Below, one piece after another: positions 9,185-18,389 of a DNA stretch of 64,000 nucleotides. The position numbers and the translations under genes are program-made. The notes under the pieces were generated by a model. The model was not told the DNA's origin. It did not search any database and saw only the letters and a list, made by a program, of their open reading frames with translations. The number at the start of each line of letters is the position of its first letter. The stretch's first letter is position 1. The stretch covers positions 1 to 64,000 of the forward strand of contig NZ_PNFF01000004.1 in the NCBI RefSeq assembly GCF_028888695.1, written 5' to 3'. The stretch is from Bacillus methanolicus (GTDB lineage: Bacteria; Bacillota; Bacilli; Bacillales; Cytobacillaceae).

Positions 9185-9500
9185 ACCAATCACCTCCAAT
9201 ATGGATAGTAATCAAGAACGTTCAGACCTGGGTGCCATGGGAATCATCGATGTCTTCCTCGTCATCAGCACTCAACGAAAAGAAGCCCATTATGAGCGCT
9301 ACTCTCGCTTCTTTTACGTCGGCGCAACCAGTGGTTAGACCTTCAATAATGAACCATGGGTAGCAGGCTTTCTAAGCAGTACACCGAAGTGTCCGCAAGG
9401 AGGAAAAGCAATTTCCTGAAACGATCTTGTCGGTTCCCATTGTCCCACGAGCAGGCCTGAATTTCTATAAAAAAATGACGGAGCATGCGATGGAGCCTCC
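9185..9500 (-). ncRNA. Non-coding end of the IS110-family element, candidate bridge RNA region
   Basis: About 300 bp upstream of the transposase start without a convincing gene. It contains local inverted repeats, for example GGCGGAGGATGGAGG against CCTCCATCGCATGCTCCG near 9475-9515, and repeated CCATGGG boxes (9237 and 9353). Elements of the IS110 group encode the bridge RNA in this position, transcribed in the transposase direction. Assignment is by location and element family; no guide loops were matched to target and donor sequence. Confidence 0.45.
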
Positions 9501-9624
9501 TCCATCCTCCGCCATTTACGATATTAAATTATTATAAAGCAATCCAAATAAGCAGTAGGGAACAATCCCCCTGCGAATAAGTGAATATGAAATATATCTT
9601 ATCTTTCATTAATCGTTTACCTTT

Positions 9625-9684
9625 GGCTTCCCCATCAAATGGGTAAAACAAGGGTAAAACAAAAAATTTATCGATGGGGAAGCC
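9625..9684 (+). promoter_or_regulatory. 12-bp perfect inverted repeat, probable res/regulatory site of transposon A
   Basis: GGCTTCCCCATC (9625-9636) and GATGGGGAAGCC (9673-9684) flank a 36-base spacer containing two GGGTAAAACAA repeats. It lies 118 bases upstream of tnpR, where resolution sites of Tn3 elements with tnpR-tnpA order sit. It may be resolvase subsites, an operator, or both. Confidence 0.5.
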
Positions 9685-9801
9685 GAAAGGCTACCTGGTT
9701 AAAAACCCTATAGGGATCTAGAGTGATTTCAGAGGATCCGGATCAACTGGAAATTCTTCTAGAATGAGCTCTTACTACTAATATACGAGGTGAGGATATA
9801 A

Positions 9802-10359
9802 ATGAAATTTGGTTACATGCGCGTTTCAACTATTGATCAAAATTTGGATCGCCAAAAAAGACAGCTTGAAGAATTTGGATGTGAACGCATCTTTTTTGAG
9901 AAAGTAACGGGAACGAAACGGGAACGTCCAGAACTAAACCGTATGCTGGAGTTTCTTCGTCCAGAAGATACCGTTGTTGTATCGGATTTAACTCGCTTAT
10001 CCCGTTCCACGAAAGATCTGATTGAGATTACGGAACTCATCGCCCAAAAAGGAGCGCATTTAAAAAGTTTAAAGGAGTCTTGGCTGGATACAACAACGGC
10101 ACATGGGAAAATGTTGTTTACTATTTTTGCAGGCATTGCCCAATTTGAGCGAGATCTCACTTCTGAACGGACAAAGGAAGGCATTTTAGCTGCAAAAAAA
10201 CGGGGAAAATATCCTGGAAGACCAAAAGCTGATGAAGAAAAGATCAACTATGCCCTATATCTTATAGACCAAGGGATGAGCCGGACAGATGCTGCTGAAA
10301 AGGCTGGTATATCCCGTATGACACTATATCGTAAGCTACAAAGGGAGGGAAAAGGTTGA
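9802..10359 (+). CDS. tnpR: Serine recombinase, resolvase of transposon A
   Basis: 185 aa. N-terminal resolvase domain [20 protein letters not shown] with catalytic Ser in RVST. Conserved [16 protein letters not shown] and [14 protein letters not shown] follow, then the C-terminal helix-turn-helix ([20 protein letters not shown]). It resolves Tn3 cointegrates at the res site and commonly represses its own operon. The stop overlaps the TTG start of tnpA (TTGA), so the two are co-translated. Confidence 0.93.
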   Translation: MKFGYMRVSTIDQNLDRQKRQLEEFGCERIFFEKVTGTKRERPELNRMLEFLRPEDTVVVSDLTRLSRSTKDLIEITELIAQKGAHLKSLKESWLDTTTAHGKMLFTIFAGIAQFERDLTSERTKEGILAAKKRGKYPGRPKADEEKINYALYLIDQGMSRTDAAEKAGISRMTLYRKLQREGKG

Positions 10360-13346
10360 AAAGGAATTGGGAATTAGATGAGCTGATTGATCACTTTATC
10401 CTCATGCCCGATGAACAAGAACTGATTCAACTAAAAAGAGGTAATACGAAGCTTGGGTTTGCTGTCATGTTTAAGTTTTTTCAATACGAAGCTAGGTTCC
10501 CTCATACAAAAGGTGAGATACCTAAAGCAGTTATAGAATACATCGCTAAGCAGCTAGAGATGAATCCCGATGTTTTTTCTGAATATGATTGGACCGGACG
10601 TACAATTACTTACCATCGTTCGGAAATCCGTACCTATTTTGGATTTCGCGAAACTACTCTGCAGGATGTAGACTTATTGACAGACTGGCTATGTAAGCAC
10701 GTGTTATTTCATAGCCATGAATTTAACTATGTTGAGGATAAGTTATACCAACAATATAGAGAATTAAAAATTGTGCCTCCCACCCCAGATCGTGTAGAGC
10801 GTCTTATTCGCTCTGCTACCTACTCCTATGAAGATCAATTTTTCGCCTCTATTTATCAAAGACTTTCTAGCCAGACATGTGAAGGGCTAGATAAATTAAT
10901 TAATCTTTTAGAAAAAGTTGAAGATACCTCAGAAGCAAAAGAATCATTAACATTTCATGAATTAAAATCCGATCCTGGACGCATTGGATTAGAAACAGTC
11001 TTCAAAGAACTACAGAAACTTCAAACCATAAAAGAGCTGCAATTACCCTATGATTTGTTTAACGATATTTCACCAAAAATATTAAAGAAATATAGAAAGC
11101 GTACAGCAACAGAGGATATCCGTGAATTGCGCCGGCATCCACCCCAGATTCGCTACACACTTTTATCTTCCTTCTTTTGGCTTCGAAGAGCAGAAATTAC
11201 AGACGGTCTGATTGAACTTCTTATACAAATTATTCATCGTATTAATGTTAGGGCCGAACGTAAAGTGGATAAAGAATTAATACATAATTTAAGGAAGGTA
11301 AATGGGAAAAACAATCTATTGTTCCAAATGGCTGAACAAGCGTTAGATAATCCAGATGGAATTATTCGGGATGTCCTTTATCCTGTTATCAGCGAGGAAA
11401 CACTTAAAGATTTAGTAAAGGAATTTAAACATACAGGGCCTGCCTACAAACAGAAGGTATATACGATTATTCGTTCATCGTACAGTTCCCATTACCGCAG
11501 GATGGTTCCCCGTATTTTGGATATGTTAGAGTTTTGTTCAAATAATGAGGCTCATCATCCAGTAATCGAAGCGTTAGAACTTATAAAAAAATATATAAAT
11601 TCAAATGCTCACTTTTTCCCAGAGTCTGACCAGGTTCCATTAGATGGTGTGATCCGTCCCAGCTGGAGATACCTAGTCGTGGAACAGGAGACTTCAGGCG
11701 AAGAGAGAATAAATCGTATTAATTATGAGATTAGCACCTTGCAAGTCTTACGTGACAAGCTGCGATGCAAAGAAATATGGGTACCTGGTTCGGAACGATA
11801 TCGTAATCCAGATGAAGATCTGCCGCAGGACTTTGAACTGCACCGTGAAGAGAATTATAAAGAATTGAAAAAACCTATTAATCCCGATGAGTTTATCACA
11901 AATTTAAAGGAAGAAATGACAAAGACATTAAATAAATTAGATCAAGGAATCGCTAAAAATAATAAGGTTCGCATTTTAGCAAAAGGAAAGGGAAATGGAA
12001 ACGGCCGTATATCTATTTCTCCTTTTGATCCGGTGCCGGAGCCAGTTAACCTATCACGCCTAAAGGCTGAAATTATGAAACGATGGCCAATGACGAGTTT
12101 ACTAGATATCCTCAAGGAAGTTGATTTGCGTGTAAACTTTACGGACCTTTTTAAAACAGCTGCATCAAGAGAGGTCATTAGTAAAGATTTGCTACAGAAG
12201 AGGCTTATCTTATGTTTATACGGTTTGGGGACAAATGCAGGGCTAAAGCGAGTTTCAAATGGGGAACATGGCGAAAAGTATAAAGATTTATTATATATTC
12301 GGCGAAAATACATTGATAAAGACAATCTACGTAACGCTATTGCTGAGATTGTTAATGCCATTTTGCGAAATAAAATGACAGATATATGGGGAGAAGGAAC
12401 AACTTCTTGTGCTTCCGATTCCAAGAAATTTGGTGCGTGGGACCAAAATCTAATGACTGAATGGCATATTCGGTATAGGGGCAGAGGTGTAATGATTTAC
12501 TGGCATGTGGCTAAACATTCAACCTGTATCTATTCTCAATTAAAATCATGCTCTTCTTCTGAGGTAGCATCTATGATTGAAGGAGTTTTAAAGCATTGTA
12601 CAAGCATGGAGGTTGAAAAAAATTATGTAGACAGTCACGGTCAAAGCGAAGTAGCTTTTGCCTTTTGCCATCTCTTAGGTTTTCAGCTTATGCCAAGATT
12701 AAAAGCTATCAATTCACAAAAACTTTATAGGCCAGATAGTGGCATGAGTGATGCTTTCCCTAATTTACAACCTATTCTTACAAGACCAATCAACTGGGAA
12801 TTAATTCGTCAGCAATATGATCAGATGATTAAATATGCTACAGCCCTGCGTCTTGGAACAGCCGAAACAGAGGTTATCTTAAAACGATTTACAAGAAGTA
12901 ACTTAAAACACCCGACTTATCAAGCCCTGTCTGAGTTGGGAAAAGTTATTAAAACCATTTTCTTGTGTGATTATTTGGATTCTGAAGATATTCGGAGAGA
13001 AATTAATGAAGGCCTTAATGTTGTAGAGAATTGGAATTCCGCAAATGGCTTTATTTTTTACGGAAAAGGTGGAGAAATTTCTACAAATAGATTGGAAGAC
13101 CAAGAGGTTGCCGTTCTTTCTCTGCATTTATTACAAAATTGTCTCGTGTATATTAATACACTCATGATTCAATCTGTATTATCGGAAAAGCAGTGGCAGG
13201 ATATGATGACACCTGAAGACTTGAGAGCGTTAAGTCCACTTATATATAGCCATGTAAATCCTTATGGTATCTTTAAATTGGATATGATGGAAAGAATTCC
13301 AATCGAAGAAAGGCACTCAGAAATAGAAAACACTTTGCATATTTAA
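10356..13346 (+). CDS. tnpA: Tn3-family transposase of transposon A
   Basis: 996 aa, TTG start preceded by AAGGGAGGGAAAAGG and overlapping the tnpR stop. Length and sequence match DDE Tn3 transposases: N-terminal DNA-binding region ([20 protein letters not shown]), and catalytic region with [32 protein letters not shown] and a late acidic residue near [13 protein letters not shown]. It catalyses replicative transposition using the 38-bp ends. It ends 8 bases before the right terminal repeat. It is divergent from the transposase of transposon B (995 versus 991 aa, limited identity), so the two elements belong to different subgroups. Confidence 0.95.
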   Translation: MKRNWELDELIDHFILMPDEQELIQLKRGNTKLGFAVMFKFFQYEARFPHTKGEIPKAVIEYIAKQLEMNPDVFSEYDWTGRTITYHRSEIRTYFGFRETTLQDVDLLTDWLCKHVLFHSHEFNYVEDKLYQQYRELKIVPPTPDRVERLIRSATYSYEDQFFASIYQRLSSQTCEGLDKLINLLEKVEDTSEAKESLTFHELKSDPGRIGLETVFKELQKLQTIKELQLPYDLFNDISPKILKKYRKRTATEDIRELRRHPPQIRYTLLSSFFWLRRAEITDGLIELLIQIIHRINVRAERKVDKELIHNLRKVNGKNNLLFQMAEQALDNPDGIIRDVLYPVISEETLKDLVKEFKHTGPAYKQKVYTIIRSSYSSHYRRMVPRILDMLEFCSNNEAHHPVIEALELIKKYINSNAHFFPESDQVPLDGVIRPSWRYLVVEQETSGEERINRINYEISTLQVLRDKLRCKEIWVPGSERYRNPDEDLPQDFELHREENYKELKKPINPDEFITNLKEEMTKTLNKLDQGIAKNNKVRILAKGKGNGNGRISISPFDPVPEPVNLSRLKAEIMKRWPMTSLLDILKEVDLRVNFTDLFKTAASREVISKDLLQKRLILCLYGLGTNAGLKRVSNGEHGEKYKDLLYIRRKYIDKDNLRNAIAEIVNAILRNKMTDIWGEGTTSCASDSKKFGAWDQNLMTEWHIRYRGRGVMIYWHVAKHSTCIYSQLKSCSSSEVASMIEGVLKHCTSMEVEKNYVDSHGQSEVAFAFCHLLGFQLMPRLKAINSQKLYRPDSGMSDAFPNLQPILTRPINWELIRQQYDQMIKYATALRLGTAETEVILKRFTRSNLKHPTYQALSELGKVIKTIFLCDYLDSEDIRREINEGLNVVENWNSANGFIFYGKGGEISTNRLEDQEVAVLSLHLLQNCLVYINTLMIQSVLSEKQWQDMMTPEDLRALSPLIYSHVNPYGIFKLDMMERIPIEERHSEIENTLHI

Positions 13347-13354
13347 CTTTATTC

Positions 13355-13392
13355 CTTATTGCGGGTAGTGACAGCTTCGCTGGTACTACCCC
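13355..13392 (-). repeat. Right terminal inverted repeat of transposon A
   Basis: 38 bp; read on the minus strand it starts GGGGTAGTACCAGCGAAGCT and ends CCGCAATAAG. GTCTC at 13393-13397 is the duplicated target. Confidence 0.9.
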
Positions 13393-13758
13393 GTCTCCGT
13401 ACTCTGTGCGTTTCCATCCACTATCTGTTTTAATAACTTCCATCCGTTCAGTCTTCAATTCATTTTTAATAGGATGCAGATAAGTAATTTCATAGAAATA
13501 ATCATCATCATTGACTTTCCATTCAGTAAGCTTATATTTTTCAATCGTTTTATCGTTTTCGGGACCCTTATCAGGGGACATAATCCCGTCATTTTCAGCA
13601 AGTAACTTAGCTCTTGTTGCTTGATCCTTTTGAACTTCTGCATTAGCCCACTTAACCGGTACATCTGCCGGTCCTTTTCCATCAACCTCATTATTGCCGC
13701 AAGCTGCGGCAATAATGAGAAGCCAAGAAATAGTCATGATTGAAAAGAGTTTTCTCAT
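13393..13758 (-). pseudogene. Lipoprotein gene of the conjugation operon, 5' part, interrupted by transposon A
   Basis: ATG at 13758 gives MRKLFSIMTISWLLIIAAAC, a lipoprotein signal with lipobox Cys at about residue 20. A soluble domain follows (KWANAEVQKDQATRAKLLAE, KLTEWKVNDDDYFYEITYLH, ERMEVIKTDSGWKRTEYGD). The frame then enters the transposon terminal repeat. Excising the transposon restores about 22 further residues ending LRELHDK (3779-3848). I do not recognise the fold; position between VirB4 and VirB6 suggests a surface-exposed accessory factor. Its ATG overlaps the VirB4 stop. Confidence 0.85.
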
Positions 13759-14177
13759 ACGTACACCTCTTCCTTATCGGACTTGTCTGTGAAATGCTCT
13801 TCCTCTGAAGCAGCTACTTCATCTTCTATTCGATAATTTTCTTCCTTAGCCGGCGGACGTGTATCAAAGGCATCGAATAGGTCTTTAAATAAGGCATTGA
13901 TGGATACAACTCCGACACGACCCGATATATCTTGAAACAGACATTGGCCATTTTGAAGCTCTCGCAGCGTAGATGCGTTGTATTCTGTGTTCTTCAGATT
14001 TAACAGAGAAAGAACGTTTTCGATTTCTTTTGGATCGGTACTACGGAATGCAAATTTCATCCCAATGTTGTTCTTCATTTTCTCGTCAAGCAAGTCGTTG
14101 GCGTTCTGTGTAACAAAATAAATACCCGCATTCATCGCACGTCCTGCACGGACAAGGCGTGTCGCTAAATGACTCCC
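13755..14177 (-). pseudogene. VirB4 C-terminal fragment downstream of an in-frame stop
   Basis: The same frame as the upstream VirB4 part continues directly after TAG (14178-14180): GSHLATRLVRAGRAMNAGIY, then FVTQNANDLLDEKMKNNIG, as in VirB4 ATPases after Walker B. The tail is acidic. An ATG at 14135 could only restart inside the ATPase core, so this is treated as the disconnected end of one gene and not a separate one. CAG to TAG is the simplest cause. Confidence 0.85.
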
Positions 14178-16337
14178 CTAACTAGTGTTTAAGACCGCCC
14201 AAGCTTCATCAAGCAATACGACTTTGAAAATTCTACGGTCACTATGGATGAACTTTAACGAGAAGGATGAAATCGGAAGCATCATCGCAACAGAAAGCAT
14301 TTCTGACAAGTTGTACTTCTCTTGAGGTGTATTCGGTGCTGGTAGCTCAAGATTTTGGATTTGAAGAACATTCAATGCCGTTTTAAGGCTTATCGCGGAA
14401 TCATTCTCTCCATCACCGAAAACGAGCTGTGCAAATGATAATTCACTAAAGGATTGAATATGTTGCCCTAACTGCCTTGCAACTTCATCCTCACTGTTTA
14501 AAAGCTCTTGAACAACTTTACTCAAGCAAGGTTTTTCTCCTTCTGCAACAGTACGAACAGCTTGTGACAATTTTGGGAATCGCTTGGAATCATCAAGTCT
14601 TACACCAGTTAGGAATGTCAAAATATCTAACGCAAGCGTTTCAGCTTCTTTTCTATCTTCATGAATAGAAAATGGATCTAATCTTCCTCTATCCTCCGGA
14701 TTCGATGAAAGCGAAATAATGTTGACCTGATCGCCCAAATCAATTAAATCTTCTTTCCAGTTTCCTCGTTCGCCTTTTGGATCGATGACAAGGGCTTTTC
14801 CTCCTGACAATACCGATAAGTATGTGATAAGGTTTGAACTGAAGGATTTTCCCCCACCGAGTGAGCCGAGAAACGCTGCTGACAGCGCATTTGTCTTGGT
14901 TCCTCGAATGCCTTGTGCAGCACGGTTTGGCATGATATAGACCGGCTGATCGAGAATCCCTGTTGTTCCGATGAAGAAACCTTCTCCATCTCCCAGCTGC
15001 TTGGTTGCTCCAAACATGCCGCCGGCAACGGCTGCTGGTTCCATGAAATGAATATAATCTTTAATATAACGCTTCGCCCCCGGAAGAAATTCATTAAAAG
15101 CCAACCATTGATCTCCGTATGGCTGCTCAATTTGAAACATCATATCTTGATACATATCTTTGACCGTATCACAACGACGCTTCAATTCATCTTCATCTGT
15201 GGCAGATACCGCAAGGATGATAGAAGTTTTAATAAGTGGCATACGCGATTTTTGTAAATGAGCTTCCAGTTCTTGCGCTTCTATTCTTCCTTCAATGACA
15301 TTCAATCCTGTGTCATTACCGGTTTCACGTGCGTGTCGATCTTGGTCTTTTAATTCTTTCTGCTTATTACGAACAGCAGATAATGCCTTTCGGTTTTCCA
15401 GCGTTTCCGTCCGAACGCTGATTTCTACCGGAAAATCAAGATTCTGAATGACGTACATCCATTCTTCGCCCGGAAATTGCATTTCGTACGGTACATTGGC
15501 AACCGTCAAGAAAGCAACATGCCCTTCCACTTCTTCTCCTTCGTGCATTTGCTTCACAATCAAGCTTCGTTTCGGTGAATCATCGACTAAACCTTCTGAC
15601 AAGCGCAATACATCATGATATAACGGACGGCGAACAGTCACTTTACCTTCTTCGTACTCTTTATAATTAACGGTATAAGCCGGGCTCCAATTTTTTAGAA
15701 TTGGCGCTTTGCCGATAGAACGGTACCAATTCCGCCGAATAAGCCATTGAATGTCTTCCTCTGTTACTGGATCAGCTTTTAATCGTGTATACACTTTGTT
15801 AAAAACACGACGTTCTGCTTTGCGATAACGTTCGATTTCCTCTTCAATGATCTCCGGCGTATCAAGACCAGCCGATTCATTGACTCCACCAATAAATTCT
15901 TTCCATGCTTCCTTTATATCCTGAAAAAGAGAATTCTTTTTTGTTGTACTTTCGGGCTTTTGCAGCTTCACACCGATAAAGAAACGGTATTCCGTGCCTT
16001 CTTTTCCTAGCATTCTTTCAAGCTGCACCGCAGCATCATCCATATGTTTTGCAGCTGCTTCCTTCAATGGACCACTCAATTTTTGTTTAAATCGCTCATG
16101 CTTCTCTTGAAACGACTGAAAATTCGGAACAACCAGCATGTGTGTATCCAAATTGATTTGCCAAAAGAACGCTTTGATCTTGGTAAAGATAAAATCCTTT
16201 TCATCATCAGCTAGAAAATCATAATTATATCCGGATAGATGATAGTAGGCCCAACATGATCCGTCCTGTGAAAATACTAGATTTCCTTCAAAATACTTAA
16301 TCGGAAATTCGATGTTCATCAGCTTCATCCCTCTCAT
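14178..16337 (-). CDS. virB4: VirB4/TcpF-type conjugation ATPase, truncated by an in-frame TAG
   Basis: 719 aa up to the stop. N-terminal VirB4 domain (IEFPIKYFEGNLVFSQDGSC) and ATPase domain with Walker A GSLGGGKSFSSNL and Walker B KVVLLDEAWAVLN; the stop follows three residues later. The missing arginine-finger and C-terminal region is encoded in frame at 13755-14177. VirB4 energises assembly and substrate transfer of the type IV channel, so truncation should abolish transfer unless the stop is suppressed. Three candidate starts occur at 16337, 16328 and 16319; the last follows GAGAGGGATGAAGCTG best. The gene overlaps the tcpE-like gene. Confidence 0.88.
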   Translation of the reverse strand: MRGMKLMNIEFPIKYFEGNLVFSQDGSCWAYYHLSGYNYDFLADDEKDFIFTKIKAFFWQINLDTHMLVVPNFQSFQEKHERFKQKLSGPLKEAAAKHMDDAAVQLERMLGKEGTEYRFFIGVKLQKPESTTKKNSLFQDIKEAWKEFIGGVNESAGLDTPEIIEEEIERYRKAERRVFNKVYTRLKADPVTEEDIQWLIRRNWYRSIGKAPILKNWSPAYTVNYKEYEEGKVTVRRPLYHDVLRLSEGLVDDSPKRSLIVKQMHEGEEVEGHVAFLTVANVPYEMQFPGEEWMYVIQNLDFPVEISVRTETLENRKALSAVRNKQKELKDQDRHARETGNDTGLNVIEGRIEAQELEAHLQKSRMPLIKTSIILAVSATDEDELKRRCDTVKDMYQDMMFQIEQPYGDQWLAFNEFLPGAKRYIKDYIHFMEPAAVAGGMFGATKQLGDGEGFFIGTTGILDQPVYIMPNRAAQGIRGTKTNALSAAFLGSLGGGKSFSSNLITYLSVLSGGKALVIDPKGERGNWKEDLIDLGDQVNIISLSSNPEDRGRLDPFSIHEDRKEAETLALDILTFLTGVRLDDSKRFPKLSQAVRTVAEGEKPCLSKVVQELLNSEDEVARQLGQHIQSFSELSFAQLVFGDGENDSAISLKTALNVLQIQNLELPAPNTPQEKYNLSEMLSVAMMLPISSFSLKFIHSDRRIFKVVLLDEAWAVLNTS

Positions 16338-16728
16338 GGTAGCTTAGTTGACGATAGCCAACTAAGCTGGCATATTGATAAGGCTTCTTTACGTCTGACA
16401 CTTCTTTATATCGATTGAATAGGTGTGGCGATAGATGATATTGCACGACTCTTATAAAGAAACGATGAGGTGCTTTTCCATCTAATAACTGTTTGGTAAA
16501 AAACCACGCGAATAACCCCGGCAAAAAGATATATTCAATCAACTCCAAATGAAGTAAACTGAAAGGGGGAAAGTGATTCAGAATCCATACCAGCATCACT
16601 CCACCCGCAAAGAATCCAATCTGCCGATACGTGAGAGGTATCGGCAGAGGGATATCTTGAATCCCGTACAAAACCTTCTCTACTTTCCACACGCTGTTAT
16701 AGGTGCGTAGAATTTTAGGTTTCATCAT
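16297..16728 (-). CDS. TcpE-family conjugation membrane protein
   Basis: 143 aa. The N-terminus RTYNSVWKVEKVLYGIQDIP followed by LPIPLTYRQIGFFAGGVM and two membrane helices (about residues 38-56 and 66-84) is typical of TcpE/ConD. The C-terminal signature DGKAPHRFFIRVVQYHLSP also fits. It is an inner-membrane scaffold of the channel in Tn916/ICEBs1/pCW3-type systems. It overlaps the VirB4 start by about 40 bases or less depending on the start chosen. Confidence 0.85.
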   Translation of the reverse strand: MMKPKILRTYNSVWKVEKVLYGIQDIPLPIPLTYRQIGFFAGGVMLVWILNHFPPFSLLHLELIEYIFLPGLFAWFFTKQLLDGKAPHRFFIRVVQYHLSPHLFNRYKEVSDVKKPYQYASLVGYRQLSYHERDEADEHRISD

Positions 16729-16950
16729 TTACCCCCCAAAAACAGTTGCCCATAATTTTGTACCTAAATCTTTTACACTATCAGGTGCAAACACGAATAC
16801 CCCAACAATCATCGCAAAAATCGCAAAACCTACGAATCTTGAAAACTCTCGTTTGACAAGAAAGTAAATCGCAACTGCCCCGATAATAACCATGAATAAC
16901 GCGCCAATTTGCGTTGAAAACCAATTTTGAATATTTTCACCAAAGTTCAT
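16729..16950 (-). CDS. Small two-helix conjugation membrane protein (TcpD-like)
   Basis: 73 aa with two hydrophobic segments (about residues 15-31 and 36-54) and a short C-terminus. Size, topology and position directly upstream of tcpE match TcpD/ConC-type subunits. The stop abuts the next gene's start (16729/16728). AGGAGG lies upstream of the ATG. Confidence 0.7.
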   Translation of the reverse strand: MNFGENIQNWFSTQIGALFMVIIGAVAIYFLVKREFSRFVGFAIFAMIVGVFVFAPDSVKDLGTKLWATVFGG

Positions 16951-17037
16951 AATCTAGTAACCTCCTAAATATAATTTTTTTCCTGAGCGAAAAACGTAAT
17001 CGAATCTCAAAACAAACATTCAGACAACCTGAAAGAA

Positions 17038-18011
17038 TTATTGATTTTTCATTTCTTTAACAAACCAACGATCTTCTTCTTTCATAAGACGTAACTGATA
17101 CGGATAAACAACCTTTGCTTTCGATTGATTTTCTTGAAAAACCACGGTTGCGTTCACTAGATAATCGGTATCATTCTTACCTTTTTTAATCACGATGTTT
17201 TTCACTTCTTGAAAAGTCATAATGCCACTCATAGATGGAATAGGATCATCTTTGGTGTAATAGGATAGCTCCTCTTGGGTTCCTGTTGTGAAGACTTTGA
17301 AGAAAGTACGGAGAAATGAGGTGATTTCATGTTGAAGGACTGAGTCGTTTACTGTATCTGCTTGGTTGACTGTTCTAGAGGCGACAATATCTGGCTTTTT
17401 AGGAGTTGCGATAAAATACGGAATCTTATGGACTACAAATGATTGTCCATCGGTTTTAACTGGAACGACGAAATATTTTTCATACGGACCAGCATTTTCT
17501 ACTTTGGCTTTTGGTGGATCTTTTTTGTTCTTCTTCGGTTCTTTAACAGCTTTCGGATCAGGCAGTGTTGTTTTTTTAGTTGGTGCATCACCCGCAGCGT
17601 AATCAACGCGGTATCTTCCCCTGTTTCTTCCACATTCCAAACTTGCGATTTCGTTAAGGTACTGTTCCATTCCATTCCGTCAAATGATAATCCAGCTTGC
17701 TCATCCAATCCAGTAGCAAGATACGGCTGCAATCGCTCAACACGCTTTTTCTTACCTTCATCGGTATTCTGCCAATCGAAATATTCGGCGGCGAAATTCT
17801 CTGCAAAAGACTGAGCACCTTCACCAACTGCAAGATTTTGTTCATTTATGACCTTTTGAACCGACTTTTGTTCATTCGCATCAGCACCAACATTTCCTAC
17901 ACGGATGATCGCTACTACTGACAAGAACAATACGAACATAAATCCGGTCCAAAAAGCGCCTTCGATAACCTTTTTTCTCAACACGGTTTTCGGATACTCA
18001 CGCTTCTTCAT
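17038..18011 (-). pseudogene. TcpC (VirB8-like) conjugation protein, split by a frameshift in an A7 run
   Basis: ATG at 18011 follows GGAGGTCATT. Frame 1 reads MKKREYPKTVLRKKVIEGAF, one membrane helix, then ...VWNVEETGEDTALITLRVMH up to the homopolymer at 17571-17577 (A7 on the coding strand, CTAAAAAAAC). Beyond it the -1 frame continues KKTTLPDPKAVKEPKKNKKD through GPYEKYFVVPV to the stop at 17038. One extra A would restore one frame of about 324 codons, the usual TcpC size with tandem NTF2-like domains. It may be a real mutation, a sequencing error, or slippage at the A-run. Confidence 0.8.
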
Positions 18012-18022
18012 AATGACCTCCT

Positions 18023-18358
18023 TTATTTCATCATCTCTTTCATGGCTTCTTTTCTTCGTTCTTTTCTTTTCGCTTCTTCTCCAAGGGCCCAAACCGCAAT
18101 ACAGACAAAACCAATGAAACCGAATGTGGCCCAAATTCCATGCTCTGCATAAAAACTTTTTATAAAGGCAATCACATCGTCAGCTGCTTCTGCAAACGGT
18201 GGAAACTCACTATATGCAAACTGGAATAAGAAGTAGCCAGCAACTGCTATGAGTGCAAGAATAATGAGAAAAGCAAGTAACCGCTTGAGAAAGCTTACCA
18301 ACATTTCTTTAATGGTATTGTCGCTTGACGTCGAACCGCGTTTAACTTTGCAACCCAT
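18023..18358 (-). CDS. Small conjugation membrane protein, unknown
   Basis: 111 aa from ATG at 18358, which follows GGGAGGTGATGGT. Two membrane helices (about residues 25-47 and 76-92) are separated by an acidic segment (SEFPPFAEAADDVIAFIKS), with a very basic C-terminus (EEAKRKERRKEAMKEMMK). It is encoded between the relaxase candidate and tcpC in the same operon. I do not recognise the family; a channel accessory role is inferred from position. Confidence 0.7.
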   Translation of the reverse strand: MGCKVKRGSTSSDNTIKEMLVSFLKRLLAFLIILALIAVAGYFLFQFAYSEFPPFAEAADDVIAFIKSFYAEHGIWATFGFIGFVCIAVWALGEEAKRKERRKEAMKEMMK

Positions 18359-18389
18359 ACCATCACCTCCCTTCAATGAATGGATCACA

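Larger units (their letters stand above)
3849..13392 (+). mobile_element. Tn3-family transposon A, 9.5 kb, complete with 38-bp ends and 5-bp target duplication
   Basis: Left end 3849-3886 and right end 13355-13392 are 38-bp inverted repeats starting GGGGTAGTACCAGCGAAGCT and ending GCAATAAG, the length and GGGG...TAAG form of Tn3-family termini. Both are flanked by GTCTC (3844-3848 and 13393-13397). Contents from left: an unassigned 1.2-kb stretch, a secreted amidase-domain protein, a small membrane protein, an integrase pseudogene, a remnant of another Tn3 element, an IS110-family element, then tnpR and tnpA. It interrupts the lipoprotein gene of the conjugation operon. The intact duplication means the ends have not recombined since insertion. 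Confidence 0.9.

Noticed and set aside
13755-14135. Separate 126-aa gene starting at an internal ATG
   Set aside because: It is the in-frame continuation of virB4 past a TAG; the ATG lies within the ATPase core and has no ribosome site.
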